From an uncultured Aquimarina sp. (GTDB taxonomy: Bacteria > Bacteroidota > Bacteroidia > Flavobacteriales > Flavobacteriaceae), in assembly GCA_947500545.1 (NCBI GenBank), contig CANMSO010000006.1:328350-392349 (forward strand): 64,000 nt of DNA, in the 5' to 3' direction. Below, piece by piece: positions 17,136 through 26,536 of the stretch. A program made the position numbers and the translations under genes. Within the stretch, counting starts at the first letter, position 1, and each line of letters starts with the position of its first letter. Below the pieces are notes generated by a model that searched no databases, had not been told where the DNA came from, and saw nothing but the letters and a program-made list of their open reading frames with translations.

Positions 17136-17954
17136 TTATTCCTCATCCATAAACTTATCCATAACCAATTGACTTACTCCCATATTAGAGAAACCACCAT
17201 CATGATATAAGTTTTGTAATGTTACTTTTTTAGTCAAATCAGAAAACATAGTTACTGTATAATCTGCACATTCACCTGCAGTAGCGTTACCAAGAGGAGA
17301 CATTTTATCGGCATATTCTATAAACCCATCAAAACCTTTTACTCCTTTTCCTGCAGTTGTAGGTGTTGGTGATTGCGAAATTGTATTTACTCGTACTTTT
17401 TTATCTCTTCCAAAGAAATATCCAAAACTACGTCCTATTGACTCTAAATATGCTTTATTATCAGCCATATCATTATAATCGGGAAAAACTCGTTGTGCTG
17501 CCATATATGTTAAAGCAACAATACTCCCCCACTCATTCATTGCATCTTTTTTATATAAAGTCTGCATTGTTTTATGGAAAGAAAGTGCAGACACATCCCA
17601 GCCTTTTTCACTAAATCCATAATTAAGATCTGTATAGTGACGTCCTTTTCTAACATTTACTGACATCCCAATAGAATGTAAAACAAAATCTATTTTACCT
17701 CCTAAAATCTCCATTGATTTTTCTACAAGGTTTTCCAGGTCCTCTAGTGAGGTTGCATCTGCTGGTATTACCTGAGAATTGGTTTTCTCTGCCAAGGTAT
17801 TAATAGCACCCATACGCATTGCAACAGGTGCATTAGTAAGAACAAAACTACCACCTTCTTCAAAGACACGTTCTGCTGTTTTCCAAGCAATTGAACTTTC
17901 ATCAAGTGCTCCAAAAATAATCCCTCTTTTACCTTTTAATAAATTGTGTGACAT
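17136..17954 (-). CDS. fabI: Enoyl-[acyl-carrier-protein] reductase (NADH)
   Basis: Final reduction step of each round of type II fatty-acid synthesis. It is 272 aa, normal length. The SDR fold starts with LLKGKRGIIFGALDESSIAW, which has the FabI-type GAxxxxSIAW pattern. HSIGMSVN contains the family signature. The catalytic Tyr-x6-Lys pair is Y149 and MADNKAYL in MAAQRVFPDYNDMADNKAYL, and INTISQSPTPTTAGKGV is the substrate loop. It is flanked by recN upstream on the same strand and has its own terminator. Confidence 0.94.
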   Translation of the reverse strand: MSHNLLKGKRGIIFGALDESSIAWKTAERVFEEGGSFVLTNAPVAMRMGAINTLAEKTNSQVIPADATSLEDLENLVEKSMEILGGKIDFVLHSIGMSVNVRKGRHYTDLNYGFSEKGWDVSALSFHKTMQTLYKKDAMNEWGSIVALTYMAAQRVFPDYNDMADNKAYLESIGRSFGYFFGRDKKVRVNTISQSPTPTTAGKGVKGFDGFIEYADKMSPLGNATAGECADYTVTMFSDLTKKVTLQNLYHDGGFSNMGVSQLVMDKFMDEE

Positions 17955-18038
17955 TTAGTTGTAAATTAAAGTATAGTTATACAATCGGTAAAGATAACAA
18001 AACGACCCTAACCGTAGTTAAACAAAATGAATTTTAGT

Positions 18039-19694
18039 TTAATTATATAGTAATGATTTTGCATGTGTTAATGCAGAATCTGAAATATCTTTTCCTCCAA
18101 TCATTTCGGCAATTTCATGAATTCGCTCTTCTTCACTCAACAACTTAAGCTGTGTAACTGTAGTATTATCAATATCTTCTTTATACACTTTATAATGACT
18201 TTGCCCGTTTGCGGCTATCTGTGGTAAATGTGTGATACTAAAAACTTGTAAATTCTTGCTCATATCCATCATTAAATCAGCCATTTTATGAGCTACCTCA
18301 CCAGAAACTCCGGTATCTATTTCATCAAAGATAATTGTTGGCAGTTGAGCGTATCTAGAAAGAATAGCCTTGATAGCTATCATAATTCTTGACAACTCTC
18401 CTCCTGAAGCTACTTTCTTAAGCTGCCCATAAGACCCTCCCTTATTGGCAGAAAACAAAAATTCAAGAACTTCTTTTCCATTGGTTAAATAGTTATCCTG
18501 TAATTCTAGAGATGCTTTAAAACTTGCATTTGGCATTCCCAAAGACTTAAGAATACTCTCTAATTCTTCGGTTAATTGAGGCAATGCTTTCTTTCTTTTA
18601 CTATGAATTTTTTCTGCAACCTCATCTAGTTGAGATTGAATCGTAGACATCTCTTCTTTCAGTTTTTCTATATCTTCTGAAAGAGACTCTGTTTTAGAAA
18701 CTTTTTCCTGCAACTCCTGTGTTATTAAAATAAGTTCATCAACTGTAGAGACACTATGTTTGACTTGCAAATTATGTAATAACTGCAATCGCTGCCCTGT
18801 TTCTTCTAATTGTTGCGGGTCTGCTTCTAATCTTTCTAATTCATTTAACAGGGATAGCTGTATATCATCTAATTCGATATAAACACTCTGAATTCTTTCT
18901 GAAAGTTCTTTTAACGAGCCAGAATACGATTCTATTTTAGAGAGATTGGTTTTGATTGTATTTAACTGATCTGAGACCCCTATTTCTTCTGAAGTAACTA
19001 ACGAAATCGATCCCGATAATCGTTCCTGGATTTCTTCTATATTATTAAGCTGTTCGTAACGCTCTTCTAACTCCTGTAATTCCCCAGCTTTAAGTTTGGC
19101 GTCTTCTAGCTCTTTTAAGAGAAATGAATTGTAATCATACTCTTTAGTAAATGTCTCTTGACTTGAAACAAGAACATTTAGCTCTTTTTCCTTCTTTTTA
19201 AGTAACCCTAACCCTCTTTTATAGGATTCTATTTCGCGATCTGCTTCTGCCAATGCATCTAACACCTCGAATTGAAAATCATTGGTTGTTACCTCCAATG
19301 TTTGATGTTGGCTATGAATATCAATTAATCGCGAACCAAGTCGAACTAGGGATTGTAATGTAACAGGAGTATCATTAATAAAAGCTCTAGATTTTCCTGA
19401 AGGAAGAATCTCTCTTCTAATAATGGTTTCATGCTCATAATCTAATTCCTCCTCGTCAAAAAAGGAATCCAGATTGTATTGTTTTATACTAAAAACCCCT
19501 TCAATCACACATTTTTGAGTACCATCTTTAACGCTACTAAGATCAGCTCTCTTGCCAAGAAGTAATCCTAGCGCACCTAATAACAAAGATTTACCTGCCC
19601 CCGTTTCTCCCGTAATAGTAATTAAACCAGAATCAAAAGAGACTTGCAGCTGTTCGATTAAAGCAAAGTTTTTTATAGAAAGACCTCTAAGCAA
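18039..19694 (-). CDS. recN: DNA repair protein RecN
   Basis: SMC-like ATPase that acts early in double-strand-break repair. It is 551 aa, normal length. The Walker A motif ITGETGAGKSLLLGAL is at 28-43, a long coiled coil spans about 160-380, the ABC signature is SGGELSRIMIAIKAIL, and Walker B is PTIIFDEIDTGVSG. The start is TTG at 19694; no ATG is in frame nearby and RecN proteins start at this point. It is the last member of the block bamD, rpoZ, coaBC, DUF4835, recN. The repair operon at the right end of the window may share its damage context but shows no common operator with it. Confidence 0.94.
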   Translation of the reverse strand: MLRGLSIKNFALIEQLQVSFDSGLITITGETGAGKSLLLGALGLLLGKRADLSSVKDGTQKCVIEGVFSIKQYNLDSFFDEEELDYEHETIIRREILPSGKSRAFINDTPVTLQSLVRLGSRLIDIHSQHQTLEVTTNDFQFEVLDALAEADREIESYKRGLGLLKKKEKELNVLVSSQETFTKEYDYNSFLLKELEDAKLKAGELQELEERYEQLNNIEEIQERLSGSISLVTSEEIGVSDQLNTIKTNLSKIESYSGSLKELSERIQSVYIELDDIQLSLLNELERLEADPQQLEETGQRLQLLHNLQVKHSVSTVDELILITQELQEKVSKTESLSEDIEKLKEEMSTIQSQLDEVAEKIHSKRKKALPQLTEELESILKSLGMPNASFKASLELQDNYLTNGKEVLEFLFSANKGGSYGQLKKVASGGELSRIMIAIKAILSRYAQLPTIIFDEIDTGVSGEVAHKMADLMMDMSKNLQVFSITHLPQIAANGQSHYKVYKEDIDNTTVTQLKLLSEEERIHEIAEMIGGKDISDSALTHAKSLLYN

Positions 19695-19863
19695 AGGATA
19701 GAAAGATTTTTATAGTTTTTCAAAAAGTAAATATACTACAGTTTTAAAGAAGATTTGATCTGTTCTTTTCTATTTTTTCAGATAGAATTTCAAATTGTGT
19801 AGTAGCAATAGTTAAAGATGATTATAAAGCTCAAAAATGTCTATTAAAAAACGACTTCTTTTA

Positions 19864-20751
19864 TTAAAACTTTATATCCTTCCAGTTTTCGGCATATGTT
19901 GGTGCTATTCTATTAAGAACCCTTATGGTCTCAGCAATATTAACAGAAGGCCCTCCTGAAAGAATACTTGAAACCTCATCTGCTTTGGCGTCAAAAAACA
20001 CTCTCATTATGTATGAATTAGGTCTTACATTGTGAAGGTCTTCAAGAGATTCCATAGCCTTAGCAACATTTTGTTTTCCTTGTTTCACGTTATTATACAT
20101 AACATCCAATCCTTCTCTGTGATACGTATACATTGCAGATCTATACCCATCATACGTACCTGATAACAGATCATCATTTAATCTGAATCTGGATTGATTT
20201 CCGTCTTGAGCATTCCATCCCAATCGATTACTAGTTTGAGCATTACCAACAATATTTTTAGCTTCCTGAAAATAGCTGGTACCGCTATTTAATTCAAAAG
20301 TATCTGCATCTACCCCTAGAATTGTATATAAATAGTATGCTAAAACAGAAATAAGATTTGAGTCGTAGTTATTTGAATTATAATTTAAAGGCTGAAATTC
20401 GAGATAGTTAAAATTAAATTGCTTGTCATTAATATTAAAAATTGTAGTCGTAAAATTAGATCCATACACTGGGCGTGAAGCCTGTACTTGTATTGTTGCA
20501 GAGAAAGCATCGTTATCATAATCTGCTATCGTAATGAAGAAACTACAATTGATCCTCTCTTCTGTACGATAATCTACAGTCGTCCAAGTCGTATTATTTA
20601 TAAATTCTGTCAAGGAACGCTCTAATGTTTTAAATACCTGTAAATTAGGATTAATTGTTTGTTCTGCATTTACTACTACCGTAGCATTAAACTCCTGAGC
20701 AGATAAATTAAAACCTAACACTAGTACTATTATGAGGAAGAATCTATTCAT
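19864..20751 (-). CDS. DUF4835 protein, probable type IX secretion protein PorD
   Basis: A 295-aa exported protein with a signal peptide at 1-18 (FFLIIVLVLGFNLSAQ). The segments EFNATVVVNAEQ, FKTLERSLTEFINNTTWT, NCSFFITI and LISVLAYYLYTILGVDADTF are typical of the DUF4835 family, which is restricted to Bacteroidota. The family has been linked to the type IX secretion system under the name PorD; I recall this naming but cannot check it here. Its ATG overlaps the coaBC stop by eight bases, so translation may be coupled. Confidence 0.75.
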   Translation of the reverse strand: MNRFFLIIVLVLGFNLSAQEFNATVVVNAEQTINPNLQVFKTLERSLTEFINNTTWTTVDYRTEERINCSFFITIADYDNDAFSATIQVQASRPVYGSNFTTTIFNINDKQFNFNYLEFQPLNYNSNNYDSNLISVLAYYLYTILGVDADTFELNSGTSYFQEAKNIVGNAQTSNRLGWNAQDGNQSRFRLNDDLLSGTYDGYRSAMYTYHREGLDVMYNNVKQGKQNVAKAMESLEDLHNVRPNSYIMRVFFDAKADEVSSILSGGPSVNIAETIRVLNRIAPTYAENWKDIKF

Positions 20752-21955
20752 TTTTTAGTAGATTGATTTCGTTGAATATATCTTTAGCAACTTCTGACTT
20801 TGTTTTTAATTCAAACGCTTTAACTTCTAATTTATGATTAATTAAGCTCACTTTATTAGTTTGTCCCTTAAAACCGGCCCCCTTATCATTTAATGAATTA
20901 AGAACAATTAAGTCTAAGTTCTTTTTCTTGAGTTTATTTTTTGCATTTTCTTCCTCATTTTCAGTCTCTAAAGCAAACCCAACCAAAAACTGGTCTTTCT
21001 TTTCGCCTCCCATCCATTTAAGAATATCTTTTGTTCGTTCTAGTTCTATAGAAAACTCGGTATCTGCCTTTTTAATTTTTTGATTTGATATAGATTTTGG
21101 CCTATAGTCGGCGACGGCTGCTGATGCTATTGCAATATTACAGTTTTTATATTCTGAAACCACAGCCTGAAACATATCTTCTGCGCTTACAACGTTAGTC
21201 ACATGAATATTACTATGATCAACTTTCAATGCAGATGGTCCTAGAACCAAATTAACATTAGCACCAAGATTAGCAGCACTTTTGGCGAGTTCAATCCCCA
21301 TTCTACCACTAGAATGATTACCTATAAATCGTACAGGATCGATCGCTTCATATGTAGGGCCAGCGGTTATTAGCACCTTTTGACCTTTCAAAGGAAGGTT
21401 ATTTAAAATATCTTTTTCGATAAAATCAACGATTGTTGAAGGCTCTGCCATTCTCCCTTTACCTACTAAACCACTTGCCAATTCACCAGATTCTGAAGGA
21501 ATCATAATATTCCCAAATTCTTGTAATTTTTTAAAAGTTTCGTGTGTAGAAGGATGATTATGCATATCCAAATCCATTGCAGGAGCAAAATACACTGGGC
21601 ATTTTGCAGATAAATAAGTAGCCAGTAATAAATTATCACTATTACCTGTTGCCATTTTTGATAATGTATTGGCTGTTGCAGGTGCAATAATCATTAAGTC
21701 TGCCCATAATCCCAGGTCAACATGATTATTCCATACTGCATTTTCATCCTCTTCATCAAAAAAAGAAGAATGAACAGGATTTTTGGATAGTGTAGATAAG
21801 GTAAGCGGTGTAACAAAATCTTTGGCCGCTGGCGTCATTACAACTTGAACTTCTGCTCCGGTTTTAATAAATAATCGCACCAGAACGGCAGCTTTATAAG
21901 CAGCAATACCAGCGGTAACACCAATTAAAATCTTTTTACCGCTTAAGATAGACAT
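20744..21955 (-). CDS. coaBC: Bifunctional phosphopantothenoylcysteine synthetase/decarboxylase
   Basis: Two steps of coenzyme A synthesis in one 403-aa protein. The N-terminal flavoprotein half (CoaC) has GVTAGIAAYKA, the active-site His in NNHVDLGLWAD, and the substrate motif APAMDLDMH. The C-terminal synthetase half (CoaB) has VLITAGPTYEAIDPVRFIGNHSSGRMG at about 190-216 and the SAAVADYRP and KIKK segments. It lies five bases after rpoZ and overlaps the DUF4835 gene. Together with coaE in this window it covers three steps of the pathway. Confidence 0.95.
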   Translation of the reverse strand: MSILSGKKILIGVTAGIAAYKAAVLVRLFIKTGAEVQVVMTPAAKDFVTPLTLSTLSKNPVHSSFFDEEDENAVWNNHVDLGLWADLMIIAPATANTLSKMATGNSDNLLLATYLSAKCPVYFAPAMDLDMHNHPSTHETFKKLQEFGNIMIPSESGELASGLVGKGRMAEPSTIVDFIEKDILNNLPLKGQKVLITAGPTYEAIDPVRFIGNHSSGRMGIELAKSAANLGANVNLVLGPSALKVDHSNIHVTNVVSAEDMFQAVVSEYKNCNIAIASAAVADYRPKSISNQKIKKADTEFSIELERTKDILKWMGGEKKDQFLVGFALETENEEENAKNKLKKKNLDLIVLNSLNDKGAGFKGQTNKVSLINHKLEVKAFELKTKSEVAKDIFNEINLLKNE

Positions 21956-21959
21956 AGAT

Positions 21960-22292
21960 TTATAGAGATTCTGTGTCGGCCTTTGTATTTCTGTGGTAGA
22001 TCTTATCTTCTAACCATTCTTGAACTGCCAAAGCATGTGGTTTGGGTAGTCTTTCATAAAACTTGGAAACCTCTATTTGCTCTTTATTTTCAAAAATTTC
22101 TTCTAAACTATCGTTGTAAGTAGCGAACTCATCTAATTTTTCAAGAAGCTCCTTTTTAATATCTGTATTAATTTGGGTTGCTCTTTTTGATATTATTGAA
22201 ATTGCCTCATAAATATTATCTGTTGGCTGATCGATACGATTTTTATCAATAGTAGTCGTGTTAACCGGCGCATTACTTTTTTTCAAATCCAT
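21960..22292 (-). CDS. rpoZ: RNA polymerase omega subunit, Bacteroidota type
   Basis: A 110-aa protein matching the Bacteroidota omega family. The core NIYEAISIISKRATQIN corresponds to the omega region that clamps the beta-prime C-terminus. FYERLPKPHALAVQEWLEDK is typical of the Bacteroidota branch and absent from proteobacterial RpoZ. It sits between bamD and coaBC on the minus strand, with gaps of 15 and 4 bases, so one transcript is likely. Confidence 0.85.
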   Translation of the reverse strand: MDLKKSNAPVNTTTIDKNRIDQPTDNIYEAISIISKRATQINTDIKKELLEKLDEFATYNDSLEEIFENKEQIEVSKFYERLPKPHALAVQEWLEDKIYHRNTKADTESL

Positions 22293-22307
22293 CTTCTACT
22301 TTATTTT

Positions 22308-23102
22308 CTATTTATATTGTTCTAATCTTGACTTTATATCTTCTCCTATTTCTTCGGCTTTTTGAGTAAACTCTCCTCCTGTTCTATAGTATTTCTTATA
22401 GTTATTATAATACCCTAAAGCTACCTTTAAGCGTTCTTCTATCAAGCTTTCGTAACTACCTATGGCCAAAAGATACTCAGACTCTAATTTGTAATATAGT
22501 ACATTTTCTCTATAAACAGATCCTGGATAATCCACCAAATAATTATCAAATGTTGCAATTGCAACTTTATAATCTTCTCTATGGTGGTATTGTTTAGCTA
22601 CCTCATAGGCCTTTCTCTCTTTTTTCTCTCTTAGCTCAGAAACCAAAGTATTAGCTTCTTTTAGATTTTCGCTATCAGGATAAGTATTAATATAAGCCTG
22701 AAGTTTTTCTATTGCTTTTGTGGTTTCCTCTTGATCAAGACTATATCTTGGAGAAAGATAGTAGTAACTTTTTGCCCCCTTATACGCTGCCTCTTCTTTT
22801 TTATCACTATTTGGATATGATTTAGCAAATCTCTCGAATTGATATCCAGCCAAATAATAATCCTCTAGTTGATAATATGTATCAGAATAATAATACATTA
22901 CCCTTTCTGCCTGAGGCTTACCTCTGTATTGAGGAACAACTTGTTCAAAAAGCACTAATGCCTTTTTATATTTCCCTTCTTTATACAAACTCTCTGCGGC
23001 CCTATATTTGACGCCAACATCCTCACTTTTTAACACTTTTTGGTATTCACTACAAGATCCTAGGAGTAATACAAAAATGAATAAATACAATAATTTCTTC
23101 AT
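22308..23102 (-). CDS. bamD: Outer-membrane assembly lipoprotein BamD
   Basis: Lipoprotein of the Bam complex, which inserts beta-barrel proteins into the outer membrane. I chose ATG 23102 (264 aa); a TTG seven codons upstream lies inside the promoter -7 element. A lipoprotein signal ends at the lipobox LLGSC (about Cys16). TPR-like repeats follow: YRAAESLYKEGKYKKALVLF, YYQLEDYYLAGYQFERFAKSYPNS, and AYEVAKQYHHREDYKVAIATF. The strong upstream promoter suggests bamD leads the operon with rpoZ, coaBC, the DUF4835 gene and possibly recN. Confidence 0.92.
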   Translation of the reverse strand: MKKLLYLFIFVLLLGSCSEYQKVLKSEDVGVKYRAAESLYKEGKYKKALVLFEQVVPQYRGKPQAERVMYYYSDTYYQLEDYYLAGYQFERFAKSYPNSDKKEEAAYKGAKSYYYLSPRYSLDQEETTKAIEKLQAYINTYPDSENLKEANTLVSELREKKERKAYEVAKQYHHREDYKVAIATFDNYLVDYPGSVYRENVLYYKLESEYLLAIGSYESLIEERLKVALGYYNNYKKYYRTGGEFTQKAEEIGEDIKSRLEQYK

Positions 23103-23120
23103 AGATAAAAAAACATCTGG

Positions 23121-23150
23121 CAAAAGTATATATTTCTGCGCTATTACAAA
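23121..23150 (-). promoter_or_regulatory. Bacteroidota-type promoter of the bamD operon
   Basis: On the minus strand TTTG (23147-23150) is followed after 18 bases by TACTTTTG (23121-23128). Both halves match the consensus exactly. The predicted start is about 14 bases before the bamD ATG at 23102, which supports that start over the upstream TTG. Confidence 0.75.
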
Positions 23151-23333
23151 AACTTTAGTTCATCAATTCATCTGTCTTTGCACATTGGTGTTAAATTAAC
23201 AGATAGAATTTACCAAAAAAGTCACCTAAACACATCTCGGGTTACTAATTTTGGCTTATTACAATAACTAGATTTCTGGGTACTTGTTGCAGAATTACAA
23301 TGCTTTTCCTCAAACATTGCATTTTAATTCACA

Positions 23334-24257
23334 TCATAAATCACTTGAAAAGGTTTCATCTAACTTATCATGATCCAGTATAGTATATCCGGCATCGTCA
23401 TAATAAAATGCAGGAACAAATTTTTGATCTTGTTTCATATTTTTTAGCACATATGAATGTACTTGATGAACTTCTTGCGAAAACGATTCATCATAGTAAC
23501 TCACTAGCAATAAAACTTCACCGTTTAGGTTTGCAAGTTGTTCTCTACTAAATCCATGTAAAGGACTAGATTCATCTATAGAATGAACTATTGTCCAAGT
23601 TGTTGGCAAGTAAGTAATCGTATTTCGCTCTAACTTAAGGTTATAAAAATTATTGACATACGCCTTATCCTTGTCCTCCTGAGATAATGCTAGTGTAGCT
23701 TCCATTTTAGGTCGTATCATAACATTGGCACTTCTACTCATTAACCGAAACATAATACTATCTACACCATTATGCTTTCTTATGACTATACTATTACTAA
23801 ACTGAATATTTGCCCTCGGTTTAGAAAACCTTCCATACAACAAGCCCGTAACAAACGAAAAACATAACAAACCTATAAGCGCTTCGAACGAAGAGATAAT
23901 TCCAAAAACAAAACCCTTAGGTGCCAAAGCCCCATAGCCAACAGTAGTAATTGTCTGTGCCGAGAAAAAGAATGCATTCAGAAAATCTTTGAACACATTA
24001 CCTGTTGGTTCTACTATATCAGAAATACCCAAAAAAGTATATACTATAGCAAATAATGTATTGATTAAGGTATAGCCCAGCAGCACCCATAAAAAAAACC
24101 TTGACCAGCTTATTCCTATTAAATAATCATAGCTTTCAGACAAAGAACTGAGTCTGTTAATATGTTTTATATTAAAAGATCCGTCGGCATTTATAAAGCG
24201 TTTGGCATGCCTATTTGAACTTCTACCTACTCCTGGGTCTTTTATTCTTTTAGCCAT
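23334..24257 (-). CDS. Inward-rectifier-type potassium channel (KirBac family)
   Basis: A 307-aa two-helix K+ channel. The N-terminal part has a slide-helix region and TM1 at about 52-78. The pore helix and selectivity filter TITTVGYGALAP are at 102-113, and TM2 is at about 116-140 (SSFEALIGLLCFSFVTGLLYGRFSKP). The cytoplasmic Kir domain follows, with IQFSNSIVIRKHNG, MFRLMSRSANVMI and TWTIVHSIDESSPLHG, all standard Kir beta-sandwich segments. It lies three bases after dapA on the same strand. It is the second K+ channel of the window and unrelated in architecture to the one at 10233-11063. Confidence 0.92.
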   Translation of the reverse strand: MAKRIKDPGVGRSSNRHAKRFINADGSFNIKHINRLSSLSESYDYLIGISWSRFFLWVLLGYTLINTLFAIVYTFLGISDIVEPTGNVFKDFLNAFFFSAQTITTVGYGALAPKGFVFGIISSFEALIGLLCFSFVTGLLYGRFSKPRANIQFSNSIVIRKHNGVDSIMFRLMSRSANVMIRPKMEATLALSQEDKDKAYVNNFYNLKLERNTITYLPTTWTIVHSIDESSPLHGFSREQLANLNGEVLLLVSYYDESFSQEVHQVHSYVLKNMKQDQKFVPAFYYDDAGYTILDHDKLDETFSSDL

Positions 24258-24260
24258 CGG

Positions 24261-25133
24261 TTATAAAACAATAAACTCTCTTATTTTTTTTGCTAAACCT
24301 TCAGAAACTGGAATCAGGGGTAGTCGGATATTATCATCACAAACACCTTTCACTTTTAAAATATTCTTTATTCCGGCAGGATTTCCTTCTTCAAAAGCAT
24401 AATCTACAACTGGTAACAGTTTATAAAGTATTTCGAATGCTTTTTCTGTTTCTCCTGACAAACCTAGTCTTATCATTTCTGAAAATTCTTTAGGAAAACC
24501 TTGACCAATAACACTTATAACTCCGTCTCCTCCTGCTGCCACAGCAGGCAAAGCTAAAGTATCATCTCCAGAAATTACAAAAAAACCTTTTGGTCTATCT
24601 TTTATAATTTTCAGAACTTGCGTAAAATCTCCTACAGCTTCTTTTATCCCCACAATTTTATCCAATTGAGCAAGGCGTAATGTAGTTTCTGTAGTCATGT
24701 TGGTTCCTGTTCGGGATGGCACATTGTAAAGTAAAATCGGAAGAGGAGTATTATTATTAATAGTCTTATAATGTTGATAAATCCCTTCTTGACTTGGTTT
24801 ATTATACATTGGAACCACAGAAAGTATGGCATCAAAATCTGAAAGATTGGTTTCTTTTATTTCTTCAAGTATAGCCCCGGTATTGTTTCCTCCTATGCCA
24901 ATAACCAATGGCAGTCTCTTATTATTAACCTGTACAATATGATGTACTAACTTTTTCTTCTCATCTTTAGTAAGCGTAACTGATTCTGCCGTAGTCCCTA
25001 ACACCACAAGGTATTCTACATTTCCTTCAATACAAAAATTAACTAATGAAGTAACCCCTGCATAATCTATTGAACCGTCTTTATTAAATGGAGTTGCCAA
25101 CGCTACTCCTGTTCCTCTGAGAAAACCACTCAT
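24261..25133 (-). CDS. dapA: 4-hydroxy-tetrahydrodipicolinate synthase
   Basis: Condenses pyruvate with aspartate semialdehyde in lysine and diaminopimelate synthesis. It is 290 aa, normal length. GTGVALATPF opens the TIM barrel, VLGTTAESVTL contains the GTTGE-like substrate motif, LYNVPSRTGTNM carries the conserved Tyr and Arg, and GIKEAVGD holds the Schiff-base Lys. ISGDDTLALP completes the pattern. It lies between a DUF6913-like gene one base upstream and the KirBac gene downstream. dapF of the same pathway is at 42367-43152. Confidence 0.95.
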   Translation of the reverse strand: MSGFLRGTGVALATPFNKDGSIDYAGVTSLVNFCIEGNVEYLVVLGTTAESVTLTKDEKKKLVHHIVQVNNKRLPLVIGIGGNNTGAILEEIKETNLSDFDAILSVVPMYNKPSQEGIYQHYKTINNNTPLPILLYNVPSRTGTNMTTETTLRLAQLDKIVGIKEAVGDFTQVLKIIKDRPKGFFVISGDDTLALPAVAAGGDGVISVIGQGFPKEFSEMIRLGLSGETEKAFEILYKLLPVVDYAFEEGNPAGIKNILKVKGVCDDNIRLPLIPVSEGLAKKIREFIVL

Positions 25134-25134
25134 A

Positions 25135-25656
25135 CTATATAATCTGTAAAATTTTTAAATATTTCTTAAGTTCTTTTATAAAGAGATTAGTATTATTTAC
25201 AGCCGATCCTATGATCAAATCATTAATTCGATTATCTACCTCTGCAAAACCTACTTTCAATTTTGATTTTGATGCAGCTGCAACATAATTCAACTCCAAT
25301 TTATCTTCTGGATAAAAACTTATCAGAACATCATAATCTTTATTAATAAAATCCTGTAGTGATTTACTTTTTATTGATCCATTTACTGCAAAACTTTTGT
25401 CATTATAGTAAGCAGCATCTTTATCATCCTCAATATCTTTCTCTTCCTTATACCCCATCACTTTTAACTTATCCGATTTTACTCCTAATTCATTAGCCAA
25501 TTTTACTAATGATAAAATATTAACTGATTGAGAAGCATCAATAAGTACGGCAAGAGTATTTAGGTTAGAAATCCCTGATGGCGAAGCATTTCTTTTCTGA
25601 AGATGAGCTTCAATACTTTTTTTTATAGCATTTCTTTTAAGACCCTTTAAAATCAT
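25135..25656 (-). CDS. Conserved Bacteroidota protein, DUF6913-like
   Basis: A 173-aa soluble protein. It starts with a basic helix (LKGLKRNAIKKSIEAHLQKR) and continues with alternating strands and helices such as LNTLAVLIDASQSVNI and YDVLISFYPEDKLELNYVAA. It ends in NTNLFIKELKKYLKIL. This layout fits a small conserved family of Flavobacteriia that I associate with DUF6913; the assignment is tentative. No catalytic motif is recognised. It is directly upstream of dapA with one base between them, and TACATTTG (25679-25686) lies 22 bases before its ATG, so it probably leads the dapA-KirBac transcript. Confidence 0.6.
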   Translation of the reverse strand: MILKGLKRNAIKKSIEAHLQKRNASPSGISNLNTLAVLIDASQSVNILSLVKLANELGVKSDKLKVMGYKEEKDIEDDKDAAYYNDKSFAVNGSIKSKSLQDFINKDYDVLISFYPEDKLELNYVAAASKSKLKVGFAEVDNRINDLIIGSAVNNTNLFIKELKKYLKILQII

Positions 25657-25678
25657 TTACAAAAAGATTAAGAAGCCA

Positions 25679-25686
25679 CAAATGTA
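25679..25686 (-). promoter_or_regulatory. -7 promoter element upstream of the DUF6913-dapA operon
   Basis: On the minus strand TACATTTG matches TAnnTTTG, 22 bases before the ATG. No exact -33 element is visible at 19 bases. Confidence 0.45.
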
Positions 25687-25772
25687 GCTATTTTACAACT
25701 TAAAACCACTCCGTCAACTTCAAGAAAACAGAAAAGCCTGAAAATCAACTAGGCTAGTATAACTTAATCATT

Positions 25773-26477
25773 TTAAAAATATTTTTCTTTGGAAGTTTTT
25801 TCATCAATAAGTTTTGCCTCAATCAAAAAAAATGTAAAAAAATACAAGCCCGCTATTTCCGCAATATTTATAAGCACCGTAAACACCCTTGTGTAATAAT
25901 ACAATTCATTTATTGCCAAAAGAGCATCAACAAACAATGTACAACAAGCCGCTATAAAGAGATAAATAGATTTTTCATATCTGTCGGCAACATAAATAAA
26001 AAAGCTAGCTATAACAAATAGAAGCAAACTAACAACAATCATTGCCACTGACCCAAGAGAGCCTTCAACTTTAGGCATAGCCAGCTCTGTTATAGAAAAT
26101 ATTAGATACCCTATCAGAAATACACTTACTATAACTGGAGGAGAAGTCAACCTACTAAACTTAATGTCATCTTTAGCAAGATACTCCTTAAGTAAAAAAA
26201 GGCATAAAGCGTAAAAAAGAGATATTAACACTGCAATAATGCTATAATATTTAATAAAATTCAAGTAATTAAAAATATCGGTTACGGCTATTACTATCAT
26301 ACACAATGGAAACGCTAAACTAATTTTATTAGTAAATCTCATGTACAACAAAATCAATGAAAGCGGAGCTAGGGGTTTAACATAAATCAATAATGATTTA
26401 TCCAAAAAGATAGCTACATAGATTACGATCAGAAAAGTGAGGTAGAAAAATAAATATGTAGCTCCTATTTTTTTCAA
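25773..26477 (-). CDS. YhhN-like multi-pass membrane protein, tandem copy 4
   Basis: A 234-aa integral membrane protein with about eight predicted helices. It resembles the YhhN/TMEM86 (lysoplasmalogenase-like) family: a YVKPLAPLSLILLYMRF segment at about 33-48 matches the KP motif. Acidic residues occur at both positions where the family carries Asp: IVIAVTDIF and LFVDALLAINELYY. It starts at TTG 26477. It is the last of four adjacent related genes. Enzymatic activity is not established; the family assignment rests on topology and these short motifs. Confidence 0.6.
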   Translation of the reverse strand: MKKIGATYLFFYLTFLIVIYVAIFLDKSLLIYVKPLAPLSLILLYMRFTNKISLAFPLCMIVIAVTDIFNYLNFIKYYSIIAVLISLFYALCLFLLKEYLAKDDIKFSRLTSPPVIVSVFLIGYLIFSITELAMPKVEGSLGSVAMIVVSLLLFVIASFFIYVADRYEKSIYLFIAACCTLFVDALLAINELYYYTRVFTVLINIAEIAGLYFFTFFLIEAKLIDEKTSKEKYF

Positions 26478-26536
26478 AAGGTTTTAAAAGATTATAAGAT
26501 TCGACAACAAAATACAAATCCTCGAATTAAAACATA

